A DNA stretch of 57,042 nt from an uncultured Lachnoclostridium sp. (GCA_930986645.1 CAKNJS010000012.1:1-57042), one strand, 5' to 3'. Shown: positions 45,799 to 55,307, counted from the stretch's first letter. Translations and numbers: made by a program. Notes: generated by a model not told the origin, from the sequence alone.

Positions 45799-46440
45799 CT
45801 ACAGAAAATTCTTTTGATTACGGGTACTTTCTTTTTTTCTGTCCATCAATTTACAGAAAATTACGGCAGCCCCTGTGCTTACCGCTGTTGCTGCGATTCC
45901 TGCCCCGATAATCCCCGCAGGGTTTACACTGCCGTACTGGCTGCGGTAGGCAATCACATTAACGGGAATCAGTTGCAGCGATGATATATTTATAATCAGA
46001 AAAGTACACATTTCATTACTTGCAACGCCGCGTTTTCTTGCCAATCCAGAAACATTATTATTTCTTCTTTCTTCTTCTAATTTACTAAGTTCTTCCATTG
46101 CCTTGAGACCGGCGGGCGTTGCCGCCCAGCCCAGCCCTAAAAAATTTGCAATAAAATTTGTTGATATATGTTCTTCCGCTTTATGTCCTTCAGGCAGGTT
46201 CGGAAATAAAAATCTGAGAAGCGGTCTCATTTTGCGGGAAGCCGCCTGTATAATCCCCGCACGGGCCGCAATCTCCATAATCCCTGTCCAGAATGCCATT
46301 ATGCCGATCATCGTTATACAAAGTGTAACCGCTTCCTTTGATGAATCCAGCGCAGCATTGGTTATATCCTGCATTTTTCCGTTAAAAGCCCCGAATACAA
46401 TTCCGGCAAGTATCATTCCCGCCCAAAGATAATTCAGCAT
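45799..46440 (-). CDS. spmA: Spore maturation protein A
   Basis: 213 residues with about four to five membrane helices and the nucleoside-recognition (Gate) domain. MIGIMAFWTGIMEIAARAG, NLPEGHKAEEHISTNFIANFLGLGWAATPAGLKAM and TFLIINISSLQLIPVNVIAYRS are typical. SpmA and SpmB dehydrate the spore core and normally lie side by side. Here spmA follows the DUF885 peptidase gene by 8 bp, while spmB lies on the other side of that gene and on the opposite strand. Confidence 0.93.
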   Translation of the reverse strand: MLNYLWAGMILAGIVFGAFNGKMQDITNAALDSSKEAVTLCITMIGIMAFWTGIMEIAARAGIIQAASRKMRPLLRFLFPNLPEGHKAEEHISTNFIANFLGLGWAATPAGLKAMEELSKLEEERRNNNVSGLARKRGVASNEMCTFLIINISSLQLIPVNVIAYRSQYGSVNPAGIIGAGIAATAVSTGAAVIFCKLMDRKKESTRNQKNFL

Positions 46441-46448
46441 TCCTTACG

Positions 46449-48224
46449 TCACTCTCCTGTTTCCCACATATACTTTTCTACGATTCTAAAAGGTGCGGGC
46501 CCGACTCCCAGCACTGCCTTATGAAAATCTTTCTGAGAAAAATCCTCACCTTTTTCTTCCGCCCAATCTTTCTTAAGCTCCAGAAATTCCACATATCCGA
46601 TATAATATTTCAGATAGTTTCCCGGCGATCCGATGATAAGCTCATAGATACGTTCTATAGTCTCACCATCCGTAATCCCGTAATTGCTGAAAAACTCTGC
46701 CGTATCCATGCGGCTCCACCCCTCATAATGGATCCCCATATCTGCCAGAGCATAGAGTCCGAGTATAATGGAGCTGTTCTTCTGCAGCAGCGCCGCCTGC
46801 GCTTTAGGCAGCGGAGCCAGATAATAACTTCCCATCTCCGCATAAGTAGCCCATCCTTCTACATATCCTCCAAAGTCCATAAGGCTGCGGATCGGATCAG
46901 GATCCGTACTCTCATAATAGACCGTCTGATAGAGATGACCGGGATACCCCTCATGGGCCAGTGTTGTAAACAGCGTCAGGTCATCGTGCATCTGGGCCTG
47001 ATTAATATAGATCACATTCTCCTCTGTATTGTCAATTGCAGGGATCATGTAAAACGCAGGACTTAAGTGCTCCTCCAGCTCCTCCGGCACATATTTTACC
47101 TCAAGCACCGTATCCGGTGCCTCTGGAAAAGCCACGCCTATTCCGTCCTGAAGTCTGGACAGGATTTCTTCTGCCGATCTGCTCCCCATGGACGATGCTG
47201 CTTCCTGCGCCTCCTGAGTTGTAATTCCGAGCACCTGTTCCATTGCCTCCAGATCATCTGTTATCTGCCTGCGGGTCAGATCTTCCATTTCTTCCACCGA
47301 CCGGTCGGATCCTGTCTGCTGCCGCACGGTCGTCTCATAGTAATCCATCCCTTCCGGAAGATAAACAAGTCCTTTCTCATTCTTGCCGCTTCCTCGCAGC
47401 TCCTCCATAGCTGCAATCAGTTTTTCATATGCAGGATAGATATAATCGCTGACGGCTAGTGCGTTGTCTTGTATGTAGTCACTTTTTTCTTCTTTTGTCA
47501 ATTCATTTACATCTTCAATTCGATCCACAAATGTCGAATACAGATAATTGCCATCTCCCATATCAAGAAATGCCCTGCACTGTTCCAGAACTGTATCCAA
47601 TGCGTAATCCGCCATAAACAGACCGGCTTCCGCCTTCTCCCGCTCAAATTTTATCAGGCTCTCAAAATAATCTCCTGACATTTCCATCAGCTCGAGATAA
47701 TTTTCTACATCCTGCCTGTCATAAAACCGGTATTCTGACAGAATCACGGGGAATTGTGTCTGTACGCCGCTTACAAGCCCCATCGGTTCCTCATACAGCA
47801 GGTAATCCGAACTCCGCTCAGCTGATTTGATCTGATAATCAAGGATATCATATGTAATTTTATTCTGCAGATTCAGTTCTTCGCGCGAAAACTTCTGAAG
47901 GGAACTCTTCATATTTTCCGCTGAAGCCCTGACTTCATCCGGATCGGCTTCAAAGCTCCCGAGGCTGACTTCCCTGTCATCTATTCCGTAATCTTCAGGA
48001 TTTCTGAGCGTATAGTGCAGATTTATAGTATTGGAAGCTGCTTCCGTACAGAACAGTTCTTTTGTATAAGCCTCGAAATCCTTATTCTGATCCCCTTCGG
48101 TTCCACTCCCGCATGCTGAGAGAAATAGTATACAAGCCGCGGTCAATACCGTCGTAAGTAAATTTATATATTTCTTTTGACTTTTATAAATGGATTTTAT
48201 GTGAGAAATATCCTGATGAAGCAT
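46449..48224 (-). CDS. DUF885 lipoprotein metallopeptidase
   Basis: 591 residues. An N-terminal hydrophobic segment with lipobox LSAC (Cys near residue 38), so the protein is tethered outside the membrane. DUF885 is a gluzincin-like family; the metal site HEGYPGH lies near 432 (HExxxH-like variant, TLAHEGYPGHLYQ), with a downstream Glu in GYVEGWATYAEM near 465. It is likely a peptidase of unknown specificity. GGGAG precedes the ATG. It is cotranscribed with spmA and divergent from spmB. Confidence 0.88.
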   Translation of the reverse strand: MLHQDISHIKSIYKSQKKYINLLTTVLTAACILFLSACGSGTEGDQNKDFEAYTKELFCTEAASNTINLHYTLRNPEDYGIDDREVSLGSFEADPDEVRASAENMKSSLQKFSREELNLQNKITYDILDYQIKSAERSSDYLLYEEPMGLVSGVQTQFPVILSEYRFYDRQDVENYLELMEMSGDYFESLIKFEREKAEAGLFMADYALDTVLEQCRAFLDMGDGNYLYSTFVDRIEDVNELTKEEKSDYIQDNALAVSDYIYPAYEKLIAAMEELRGSGKNEKGLVYLPEGMDYYETTVRQQTGSDRSVEEMEDLTRRQITDDLEAMEQVLGITTQEAQEAASSMGSRSAEEILSRLQDGIGVAFPEAPDTVLEVKYVPEELEEHLSPAFYMIPAIDNTEENVIYINQAQMHDDLTLFTTLAHEGYPGHLYQTVYYESTDPDPIRSLMDFGGYVEGWATYAEMGSYYLAPLPKAQAALLQKNSSIILGLYALADMGIHYEGWSRMDTAEFFSNYGITDGETIERIYELIIGSPGNYLKYYIGYVEFLELKKDWAEEKGEDFSQKDFHKAVLGVGPAPFRIVEKYMWETGE

Positions 48225-48334
48225 AGAAACTCCCGCGAATCGTTTTTACTGCATCTTATGTTATGATCAGCCGCTATATTCCATCAGGAAATTGCATATA
48301 AATATACAGAACAAAAATTTTTACGTGGTTAATC

Positions 48335-48862
48335 ATGCATATCCTGATCTATATTTCCAATTATCTCGTTCCCTTTATTGTACTCAGCATTGTTGTATGC
48401 GGAGTACTAAAAGGAATAAATGTATACGAAGCTTTTATCAAGGGAGCCAGAAGCGGTTTTCTCACCGTAATCCGGCTTATGCCTACGCTGATCGGCCTCA
48501 TGGCCGCAGTGGGTATTCTGCGTGCATCAGGATTTCTGGACTTTATCTCAGAAATAATCGGACAGTTTTCAGGAATCGCAGGATTTCCGGGAGAACTTGT
48601 TCCTCTCACTGTCGTAAAGATGTTTTCATCTTCCGCCTGTACAGGACTTCTTCTGGACATTTACAAAAAGTTCGGAACAGATTCCAGAATTGGTCTGATC
48701 GCTTCTATCTCTCTTTGCTGTACTGAGACGATTTTCTATACCATGAGCGTCTACTTTATGACCGCGAAGGTAAAACACTCCCGCTATACGCTGGCCGGAG
48801 CCATGCTCGCCACCTTTGCAGGACTGGCCGCCAGCGTCATCCTCGCTGACGCCATGCTCTGA
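48335..48862 (+). CDS. spmB: Spore maturation protein B
   Basis: 175 residues with about five membrane helices and a Gate domain. YEAFIKGARSGFLTVIRLMPTLIGLMAAVGILRASG and KMFSSSACTGLLLDIYKKFGTDS, then CCTETIFYTMSVYF are typical of SpmB. The ribosome binding site is weak. It is transcribed away from the DUF885-spmA pair, so the two halves of the SpmA/B pair have separate promoters. Confidence 0.93.
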   Translation: MHILIYISNYLVPFIVLSIVVCGVLKGINVYEAFIKGARSGFLTVIRLMPTLIGLMAAVGILRASGFLDFISEIIGQFSGIAGFPGELVPLTVVKMFSSSACTGLLLDIYKKFGTDSRIGLIASISLCCTETIFYTMSVYFMTAKVKHSRYTLAGAMLATFAGLAASVILADAML

Positions 48863-48900
48863 TCTGAAGCCCCGCCGGCACACCGATTCGAGGCTGCATA

Positions 48901-48929
48901 TTGTAGGCAGACGGTCTTTGTGCTAAAAT
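48901..48929 (+). promoter_or_regulatory. Promoter of the ABC ATPase gene
   Basis: TTGTAG (48901-48906), 17 bp, TAAAAT (48924-48929), about 65 bp before the start codon. Confidence 0.5.
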
Positions 48930-48994
48930 AACCGTATAGTTCAAACGAACACGCAGTTTTTCTGCACTGTAAAATAAAATATGGAGGTTTCCTT

Positions 48995-49648
48995 ATGGCA
49001 AGTGTGACATTGGAACATCTGACTAAAACATACCCTAACGGATTCGTCTCCGTAAATGACGTCAGCCTTCATATAGAAGACGGTGAATTTGTTATCTTTC
49101 ATGGACCGAGCGGCTGCGGTAAATCTACGATTCTGCGTATGATCGGGGGACTGGAGGATATTACTTCCGGAGAGATCTGGCTTGGCAGAGATCTGCTCAA
49201 CGACATACTCCCCCGTGACCGGCGGCTTGCAATGGCATTCCAGAATTATACGCTGTACCGCCATTTTAATGCATACGATAACATGGCTCTGGGGCTGCGT
49301 CTCAGAGATCTTCCGAGAACGGTGATCGACAGCCGTGTAAAGGCGGCGGCCGAATTTTTCGGAATCACAGATGTCCTCGACAAGAAGATCAAAGCCCTTT
49401 CCGATACGGACAAACAGCGTGTAGCTCTGGGACGTGCTATTGTATGCCATCCCAAAGTATTGCTCGTGGATGAAGATTTTGCCCGGCAGGATGACGCCCG
49501 CCGTATGGAAATGCTGGGAGATATCCTCAAGATCAACGAAGAACTGCACATCACTGTCCTCTATGTAACCAATGACTATCAGGAGGCTGTCAGCTTAAAT
49601 AAAAAAGTTGTATTTATGAAAGACGGAAAAATAACGGATATCAGGTAA
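48995..49648 (+). CDS. MalK-like ABC ATPase with abnormal signature motif
   Basis: 217 residues, only the ATPase core; the C-terminal regulatory domain of MalK/UgpC proteins is missing. Walker A GPSGCGKST near 38, Q-loop AMAFQN near 82, Walker B VLLVDED near 158 and the H-loop region VTNDYQEA, where the usual His of THDQ is Asn. The signature LSGGQ is replaced by LSDTD (KALSDTDKQRVALG) and the D-loop by ARQDD. Loss of signature Gly-Gly and the switch His suggest poor or unusual ATP hydrolysis. It has its own promoter and a terminator whose stem covers the stop codon, and no transporter partner lies next to it. GGAGG precedes the ATG. Confidence 0.88.
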   Translation: MASVTLEHLTKTYPNGFVSVNDVSLHIEDGEFVIFHGPSGCGKSTILRMIGGLEDITSGEIWLGRDLLNDILPRDRRLAMAFQNYTLYRHFNAYDNMALGLRLRDLPRTVIDSRVKAAAEFFGITDVLDKKIKALSDTDKQRVALGRAIVCHPKVLLVDEDFARQDDARRMEMLGDILKINEELHITVLYVTNDYQEAVSLNKKVVFMKDGKITDIR

Positions 49649-49675
49649 AACCCGATATCCGTTATTTGTTTTTTT
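49628..49675. terminator. Bidirectional terminator between ABC ATPase and rsmI
   Basis: AAATAACGGATATC and GATATCCGTTATTT make a 14 bp perfect stem with an 11-base loop, followed by GTTTTTTT on the plus strand. The ABC gene stop lies in the loop and the rsmI stop in the right arm. Confidence 0.88.
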
Positions 49676-50516
49676 CTTTCTCAAGAAAGTTATATATTTC
49701 TCGTTTAGGAACTCCGCGGTCCTTTGCTGTCCTTTTCATAGCTTCTTTCCGATCCAGCCCCTGAGAAAGATAATATTCCATATGATCTTCAATGCTCATA
49801 TCCGCCCATTTTTCTTTTTCTTCCTGTTCAACTGCTTCCCTGCTCATACCATCTATGACAAGCACACATTCCCCTTTCGGTTCATGACTCTCATAGTACA
49901 CAGCTGCTTCCGCAAGTGATGCACAGAATACAGTTTCATGGCGTTTCGTCAGTTCCCGGCACACGCTTACCCTGCGATCCCCTCCCAGCCGATCCGCCAA
50001 AAGCTTCAATGTCTTTACCAGTCTGTGAGGTGCCTCATACAGCACGATCGTTCTCTGTTCCTTCTCAAGAATACAGAGTACATTTTCCCGCTCCTTCTTA
50101 TCAGACGGCAGGAACGCTTCAAATGCAAACCTCCGTGCAGGAAGTCCGGATATTGTAAGCGCAGTGATACACGCCGCCGGTCCCGGAACTGCCGTCACAC
50201 AGATTCCTGCTTCGTGACACATCTTGACCAGCTCTTCTCCCGGATCAGATATACCGGGAGTACCTGCATCTGTAATCAGAGCGATACTGCTGCCTTCCAG
50301 CAGCTTTGCCACCAGTCTGCGCCCTTTGTCGAATTTATTATATTCATGGTAACTCGTCATAGGAGTATGAATATCAAAATGATTCAGGAGTTTCACGCTA
50401 TTGCGTGTGTCCTCCGCTGCAATCAAGTCAACCTCCTGCAATATGCGCACCGCCCGGAATGTCATATCTTCCAGATTGCCGATAGGCGTCGCACACAGAT
50501 ATAAAGTACCCGGCAT
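49662..50516 (-). CDS. rsmI: 16S rRNA C1402 2'-O-methyltransferase
   Basis: 284 residues. RsmI methylates the ribose of C1402 in the decoding centre. LYLCATPIGNLEDMTFRA at the start, AAEDTRNSVKLLNHF near 34, ITDAGTPGISDPGEELV near 82 and KKERENVLC near 140 are the family marks. AAGGAG precedes the ATG. Last gene in the informational operon that ends at the bidirectional terminator. Confidence 0.96.
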   Translation of the reverse strand: MPGTLYLCATPIGNLEDMTFRAVRILQEVDLIAAEDTRNSVKLLNHFDIHTPMTSYHEYNKFDKGRRLVAKLLEGSSIALITDAGTPGISDPGEELVKMCHEAGICVTAVPGPAACITALTISGLPARRFAFEAFLPSDKKERENVLCILEKEQRTIVLYEAPHRLVKTLKLLADRLGGDRRVSVCRELTKRHETVFCASLAEAAVYYESHEPKGECVLVIDGMSREAVEQEEKEKWADMSIEDHMEYYLSQGLDRKEAMKRTAKDRGVPKREIYNFLEKEKNK

Positions 50517-50585
50517 TTTCTTCTCCTTTATTTACCGCGGCCGTTCCAGTTTCTGTTATACCGGACATCTCTGCCGCTTCCGTAA

Positions 50586-51311
50586 CTATTTCTCTTTTTG
50601 GGACTCTCCATATATTATAATCGGAGGCTCCACAGTAACTCTGGATTTGGCGCCCCGCACACCCTCGATCAGAACCAGAACAGGCTCCTTATCAATATAC
50701 GGATAAACAAACTGTATCCTCTTCGGCTCTATCTTATAATAATTCATCTTAATCATAATCTCTGTCAGCCTGAACGGTCTGTGCACCATATAAAATCTGC
50801 CCTTATCCTGCAGCAGTCTCATACTCTCCCTGAGGATATCATCCAGTGTACACATCACTTCATGTCTTGCAACAGCTTTTGCACTATTCGGATTTCGGAT
50901 TCCATGCTCAGCCAGCATATAGGGCGGATTCGTTGTGATTACATCAAAAAAGGCCGGCTTAAATATTTTTGCCGCCTCTTTGATATCTCCGGTCACAATT
51001 TCGACCTTGTCTTCCAGATGATTATACTGCACGCTCCTTCTCGCCATCTCCGCAGTCTCCGGCCGGATCTCCAGACCGGTAAATTTTCTGCCCTGCGTCT
51101 TGGCTGTCAGCAGGATCGGTATAATTCCGTTTCCCGTTCCCATATCCAGAACAGTCTCTCCGGCCTTTACCTTTGCAAAATCCGAGAGAAATACAGCGTC
51201 AACACCAAAACAGAATCCATCGGGATTCTGTATCAGTTCGAGACCTCCGATCTGGAGATCATCCAGACGCTCCCCCGGCTTTAACAGTTCTGTTTTCCTG
51301 TTATTTGTCAT
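50586..51311 (-). CDS. trmN6: tRNA1(Val) A37 N6-methyltransferase-like protein
   Basis: 241 residues. SAM-binding motif LDMGTGNGIIPILL near 48 and the N6-adenine methyltransferase motif NPPYM near 120, followed by KAVARHEVMCTLDDIL, typical of TrmN6/YabB-type enzymes. Its start codon overlaps the last codons of ricT by 11 bp (translational coupling). Confidence 0.92.
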   Translation of the reverse strand: MTNNRKTELLKPGERLDDLQIGGLELIQNPDGFCFGVDAVFLSDFAKVKAGETVLDMGTGNGIIPILLTAKTQGRKFTGLEIRPETAEMARRSVQYNHLEDKVEIVTGDIKEAAKIFKPAFFDVITTNPPYMLAEHGIRNPNSAKAVARHEVMCTLDDILRESMRLLQDKGRFYMVHRPFRLTEIMIKMNYYKIEPKRIQFVYPYIDKEPVLVLIEGVRGAKSRVTVEPPIIIYGESQKEK

Positions 51312-52206
51312 TCAGCTTCGACGCTCCTTGATCTTTTTCCAGTGCTGCCAGCTTCTTCATTTCTTCCTTCGAGACCTTTTTCTTTTTCTTGCGCGGCCTG
51401 AATTTTAATTCATCTGCCGGATATTCACGGATTTCTTTTTCATCATTTTCAAGGTTCACTACCACTTTGACCAGCTTGCGCAGAACGCTCAGTGAATGAA
51501 CAGTGCCCGTCAGGCCATCCTTAGTCGTAACACTATCGCCTACAGACGGAAGCTGGCCGTTTAATTCTTCATATGTCTCTTCTTCATTTGTCAGACAGCA
51601 CATCAGTCTGCCGCACACCCCGGATATTTTCGTGGGATTAAGTGAAAGATTCTGCTCCTTTGCCATTTTAATCGACACAGCCGAAAATTCCGTCAGATAT
51701 GTGCTGCAGCACAGCGGCCTGCCGCAGATTCCGATTCCTCCGCGGATCTTTGTCTCATCCCGGACGCCGATCTGCCTGAGTTCTATTCTTGTCCTGAAGA
51801 CAGCCGCCAGATCTTTTACAAGCTCGCGAAAGTCTATTCTTCCGTCTGCTGTGAAATAAAATAATATCTTATTACCATCAAATGTGTACTCAACATCGAT
51901 CAGTTTCATTTCCAGCTTGTGTTTACGAATCTTTTCAAGACAGATCTTAAATGCTTCTTTCTCTTTCTGCTTATTCTTTTCCACTGTCTTGCGGTCCTGA
52001 TCTGACGCCATTCTTATGACAGATTTCAACGGCTGAACAACATCCTCATCCTTTACTTCTTTCGGTCCGCTGACAACCCTTCCGAACTCCACGCCTCGTG
52101 CAGTCTCGACAATCACGTTGTCTCCCTGCTTTATCTGGAATTTCCCCGGTGCGAAGAAATATATCTTTCCTGCTGTCCGGAATCTGACCCCTATTACTTT
52201 TGTCAT
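51301..52206 (-). CDS. ricT: PSP1-domain protein RicT (YaaT)
   Basis: 301 residues. The PSP1 core with RFRTAGKIYFFAPG, then the Cys-rich region CGRPLCCSTYL and CGRLMCCLTNE near 165-210, which binds the FeS clusters of the RicA-RicF-RicT complex in Bacillus subtilis. That complex promotes RNase Y-dependent mRNA maturation and sporulation. A Lys-rich tail follows (KKKKKVSKEEMKK). AAAGGAG precedes the ATG, 4 bp behind holB. Confidence 0.94.
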   Translation of the reverse strand: MTKVIGVRFRTAGKIYFFAPGKFQIKQGDNVIVETARGVEFGRVVSGPKEVKDEDVVQPLKSVIRMASDQDRKTVEKNKQKEKEAFKICLEKIRKHKLEMKLIDVEYTFDGNKILFYFTADGRIDFRELVKDLAAVFRTRIELRQIGVRDETKIRGGIGICGRPLCCSTYLTEFSAVSIKMAKEQNLSLNPTKISGVCGRLMCCLTNEEETYEELNGQLPSVGDSVTTKDGLTGTVHSLSVLRKLVKVVVNLENDEKEIREYPADELKFRPRKKKKKVSKEEMKKLAALEKDQGASKLNDK

Positions 52207-52210
52207 TCTG

Positions 52211-53206
52211 TTAATTCTCCTTTATTGTCAGCAAGAGCAGTTCCATCACCAGCTCAAAATTTACATTGGCTTTCATCCTTGCCTTTGCTTTTTCCAGTGC
52301 ATCCAGAATATTCTCGATTCCTTCATAAGAACTCTTTCTTGCCCGCTCTTTTATATATTTCATTTGATCAGAAAACACGACTCTGTCTACACTTTTCGTC
52401 GCTTTATAAATGAGTACATCCCTGTACCAGATCGCAATGATATCAAGATAATCGTTAATCTCCAGCTTATAGGTCATACAGCGTTTTACAGCCTCCATAA
52501 GCTCCGGAACCGTCATCTCATCAATATTTCTGAGCAGATGGACAGCTTCCTCCTTAATCTCATTAAAATACTCGGAATGCGCCAGCATAATGGCTTTTCC
52601 CATATTTCCCTGCGCAAAAGCAACACAAACATCCGCTTTATAATCCGGTACCTCAAGCTGTTCCATCAGATATTTCTTCACCAGCTGATCCTTAATATTA
52701 CGCAGCTTCATCATGACACATCTTGAACGTATCGTGGGCAGAAGTACTTCTGCATTCTCTGTCAGCAGCATGATCACCGCATATGAGGGCGGTTCTTCGA
52801 TCGTCTTCAGAAGGGCGTTCTGAGCCTGTACCGTCATCATATCCGCATCTGCGATAATATAGATCTTATACTTACTGCTGTACGGACGGATCACAATATC
52901 GTCATTAACCTGCACTCTGATATCATCTACACTGATCGAATTCGGCTTTTCGTGCGTTACGCGGATAATATCCGGATGATTACCGCTCATTGCCTGTTTA
53001 CAGGACTGGCACTTACCGCAGGCATCTCCGTCCTCATCGCGGTTCTGGCACTGCATGCTCATTGCGAACAGATTAGCGAGCAGCTTCTTACCTGATCCAC
53101 GCTCGCCATTCAGGATGTACGCATGGGAGACTGCGTCCGCCGTAACTGCATTCTGTATATATTTTATTATATTTTTGTGGCCGACCACATCTTTGAAACC
53201 ACTCAT
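52211..53206 (-). CDS. holB: DNA polymerase III delta' subunit
   Basis: 331 residues. Clamp-loader AAA+ subunit. Walker A-like NGERGSGKKLLANLF near 33, a Cys cluster (CGKCQSCK and an upstream Cys) near 60, DADMMTVQAQNALLKTIEEPP near 115 (SRC-like follows as TIRSRCV). ATG 53206 preferred over GTG 53215 because AGGTG lies 6-7 bases before it. Typical gene order holB-ricT-trmN6-rsmI of Clostridia. Confidence 0.93.
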   Translation of the reverse strand: MSGFKDVVGHKNIIKYIQNAVTADAVSHAYILNGERGSGKKLLANLFAMSMQCQNRDEDGDACGKCQSCKQAMSGNHPDIIRVTHEKPNSISVDDIRVQVNDDIVIRPYSSKYKIYIIADADMMTVQAQNALLKTIEEPPSYAVIMLLTENAEVLLPTIRSRCVMMKLRNIKDQLVKKYLMEQLEVPDYKADVCVAFAQGNMGKAIMLAHSEYFNEIKEEAVHLLRNIDEMTVPELMEAVKRCMTYKLEINDYLDIIAIWYRDVLIYKATKSVDRVVFSDQMKYIKERARKSSYEGIENILDALEKAKARMKANVNFELVMELLLLTIKEN

Positions 53207-53275
53207 CTTTATCACCTGCCGTATTTTATTCTTTCACAAATCTACCCGTTAAGTATAACACATTATTGAAGGAAG

Positions 53276-53854
53276 TTATAGTCCCAGATAACTTTCAATT
53301 TCTGCTAAACATTCCGAGAGATCATTATTTTCGAATCTTCGTGTAATCCCAGCCCGTCTCAGGTTGTCTTCTGAAAAATCCTTTTCATCCGACAGAAACC
53401 GCCTGCACATTTCCGCATATCTGGGATGTACCTGTTTCTTTTCCCGCGCAAGAGCACGGCTCAGGCGCTCTCCGTCTTCCACCTCGATATAAAGAGGCAC
53501 AAGAGCATCTTCCCCGAAATACTGTCCCAGCGCTTGATACGATTCCAGAGTGCCGATCATCAGATAGTCATACCGGCTCAGATCAATCTGCCCGTCATCA
53601 GCTGTAAAATACGTCCAGATACCGCATTCTGTATTATAGGATCTCTCCTCTATGATTTTTCCGTCTCTGCGCATTTTTTCCAGACATACATCATCTGCAA
53701 AATAATATTCCACACCGTTGCGTTCTCCTTCACGAACCGGACGGGTCGTATAAGGGACAATCGTATGGAACCGTGAATATTCCGCTGTAAGATGTTTATA
53801 AATTGTATCCTTGCCCGAGGAACTTTTCCCCATCACATAGTAAATCTTACCCAT
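53276..53854 (-). CDS. Guanylate kinase-like protein
   Basis: 192 residues. P-loop GKSSSGKDT near residue 9, then TTRPVREGERNGVEYYF near 38, the GMP-binding signature of guanylate kinases (SRxPRxGE-like), and a variable C-terminal lid. The P-loop differs from standard GPSGSGKGT of Gmk, so this is probably a paralogue or a divergent nucleotide kinase. Its ATG overlaps the stop of the decarboxylase gene by 8 bp. Confidence 0.85.
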   Translation of the reverse strand: MGKIYYVMGKSSSGKDTIYKHLTAEYSRFHTIVPYTTRPVREGERNGVEYYFADDVCLEKMRRDGKIIEERSYNTECGIWTYFTADDGQIDLSRYDYLMIGTLESYQALGQYFGEDALVPLYIEVEDGERLSRALAREKKQVHPRYAEMCRRFLSDEKDFSEDNLRRAGITRRFENNDLSECLAEIESYLGL

Positions 53855-55307
53855 TATCCAGTACCTCAATCATGCCTTTTTGCTTTGTTCCCCGAATCTC
53901 AAATCCTGTATCAATATATTTCATTATCTGACACACCGTTTCCTCTGATATGCGCTCCCCCGGAACAATCAGGGGAATCCCCGGCGGATAGAAATATACA
54001 TATTCAAGCGATATGAAGCCTTTACTCTCTTCGTATTTTATACTATTTTTTTTCTTTTGCAATTTATATATTTCTCCGCTTGAGTATACCTGTTCATTAC
54101 CACTACTTCTGTACGCTGAATCTTCATATTTTGAATTACATGATTCAGTTTTAATATATTCTGCAAGTTTTCCGTCAATTTCATTTAAAGCCATAACTAA
54201 TCTCCGCATTCCTGCTTCGGTATCTCCCGGAGACGTCATGGCAATCACATAGCTGGGAGCCGACATCTCAAGCTGTAAGAAATATTTTTCTCTTAAATCA
54301 ATATATAGTTGTTTTCCTGTATATTTTTTTATTTCTTCCCCGTATATTCCACTATTTGCTGTTGATACAAGAATTTTAGACCGGTCATAACGAATACTCT
54401 CCCAGATCTTCAGATGTTTCATAAAATGCAGCTGTTTCCTCGCATTTTCAAGCAGATAGACATATTTCTTAAATAGATCTTTTCCCTTAGTCTCCAAAAG
54501 CCGCACACACTCATCCATAGAAGCCATAAGAATATATGACGGACTGCTGGACTGTAATATATCCAGATACATCCGGATCCTCTCTCTGTCTGCTATGGTA
54601 CCGTTTATATGAAGAAGCGCCGTCTGAGTCAGAGATGGAAGAGTTTTATGAAGGCTGTGTATAACAATATCCGCATTTTGTTCATTTCCGTTTCTGGGGA
54701 AATAGGGATGAAAGCTGAAATGCGCTCCATGTGCTTCATCAAGAATCAGAGGGATCCCTCTCCTGTGAACATGCCGGGCAATTTCTGCCACATCGGAAAC
54801 AATTCCGTCATATGTGGGCGATGTGATTACAACTGCAGCCACATCACTATTTTCCTCTAAAAGTGCTTCAACCTGTTCCGGAGTGATCGGTCCATTTAAA
54901 TCTCCTTCCCCGTAATTGCCTGTTGAAAAGAGCTCAGGAAAAAGATATACCGGCCTGAGCTCATTTAAAAAAACAGCATTATACACTGATTTATGGCAGT
55001 TACGCGCCATCAGAATACGGTCCCCGCGGTGTGTAGAGCCTAATATGGCGCACAACAGCCCTGCAGTACTTCCATTGACCAGATAATGAGTCTCATCTGC
55101 GTGATACAGCTCAGCAGCACGCTGCTGAGCCTCCTGCAGTATTCCTTCTGCATAATGCAGATCATCAAAACCGTCAATTTCCGTAATATCAAATTCATAG
55201 GGCAGCTCCGCTCCGGTCAGCTGTGCATTCCTCTTATGTCCGGGCATATGAAATGCATAGTAGTCTGAATCTCTAAGAACTTTCAGTTTATCATATAAAT
55301 ATTCCAT
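53847..55307 (-). CDS. Orn/Lys/Arg decarboxylase-family PLP enzyme
   Basis: 486 residues. A fold-I PLP enzyme: MPGHKR near 23, HYLVNGSTAGL near 78, LDEAHGAHFSFHP near 180 and the Schiff-base Lys in HSLHKTLPS near 212. The C-terminal domain ends with PPGIPLIVPGERI. Such proteins are found upstream of gmk-like and holB genes in Clostridia. The amino acid substrate is uncertain; lysine, arginine and ornithine are possible. The start codon begins 1 base past the stop of the serine hydrolase gene; longer upstream frames run through that gene and are rejected. Translational coupling on both sides. Confidence 0.9.
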   Translation of the reverse strand: MEYLYDKLKVLRDSDYYAFHMPGHKRNAQLTGAELPYEFDITEIDGFDDLHYAEGILQEAQQRAAELYHADETHYLVNGSTAGLLCAILGSTHRGDRILMARNCHKSVYNAVFLNELRPVYLFPELFSTGNYGEGDLNGPITPEQVEALLEENSDVAAVVITSPTYDGIVSDVAEIARHVHRRGIPLILDEAHGAHFSFHPYFPRNGNEQNADIVIHSLHKTLPSLTQTALLHINGTIADRERIRMYLDILQSSSPSYILMASMDECVRLLETKGKDLFKKYVYLLENARKQLHFMKHLKIWESIRYDRSKILVSTANSGIYGEEIKKYTGKQLYIDLREKYFLQLEMSAPSYVIAMTSPGDTEAGMRRLVMALNEIDGKLAEYIKTESCNSKYEDSAYRSSGNEQVYSSGEIYKLQKKKNSIKYEESKGFISLEYVYFYPPGIPLIVPGERISEETVCQIMKYIDTGFEIRGTKQKGMIEVLDNG

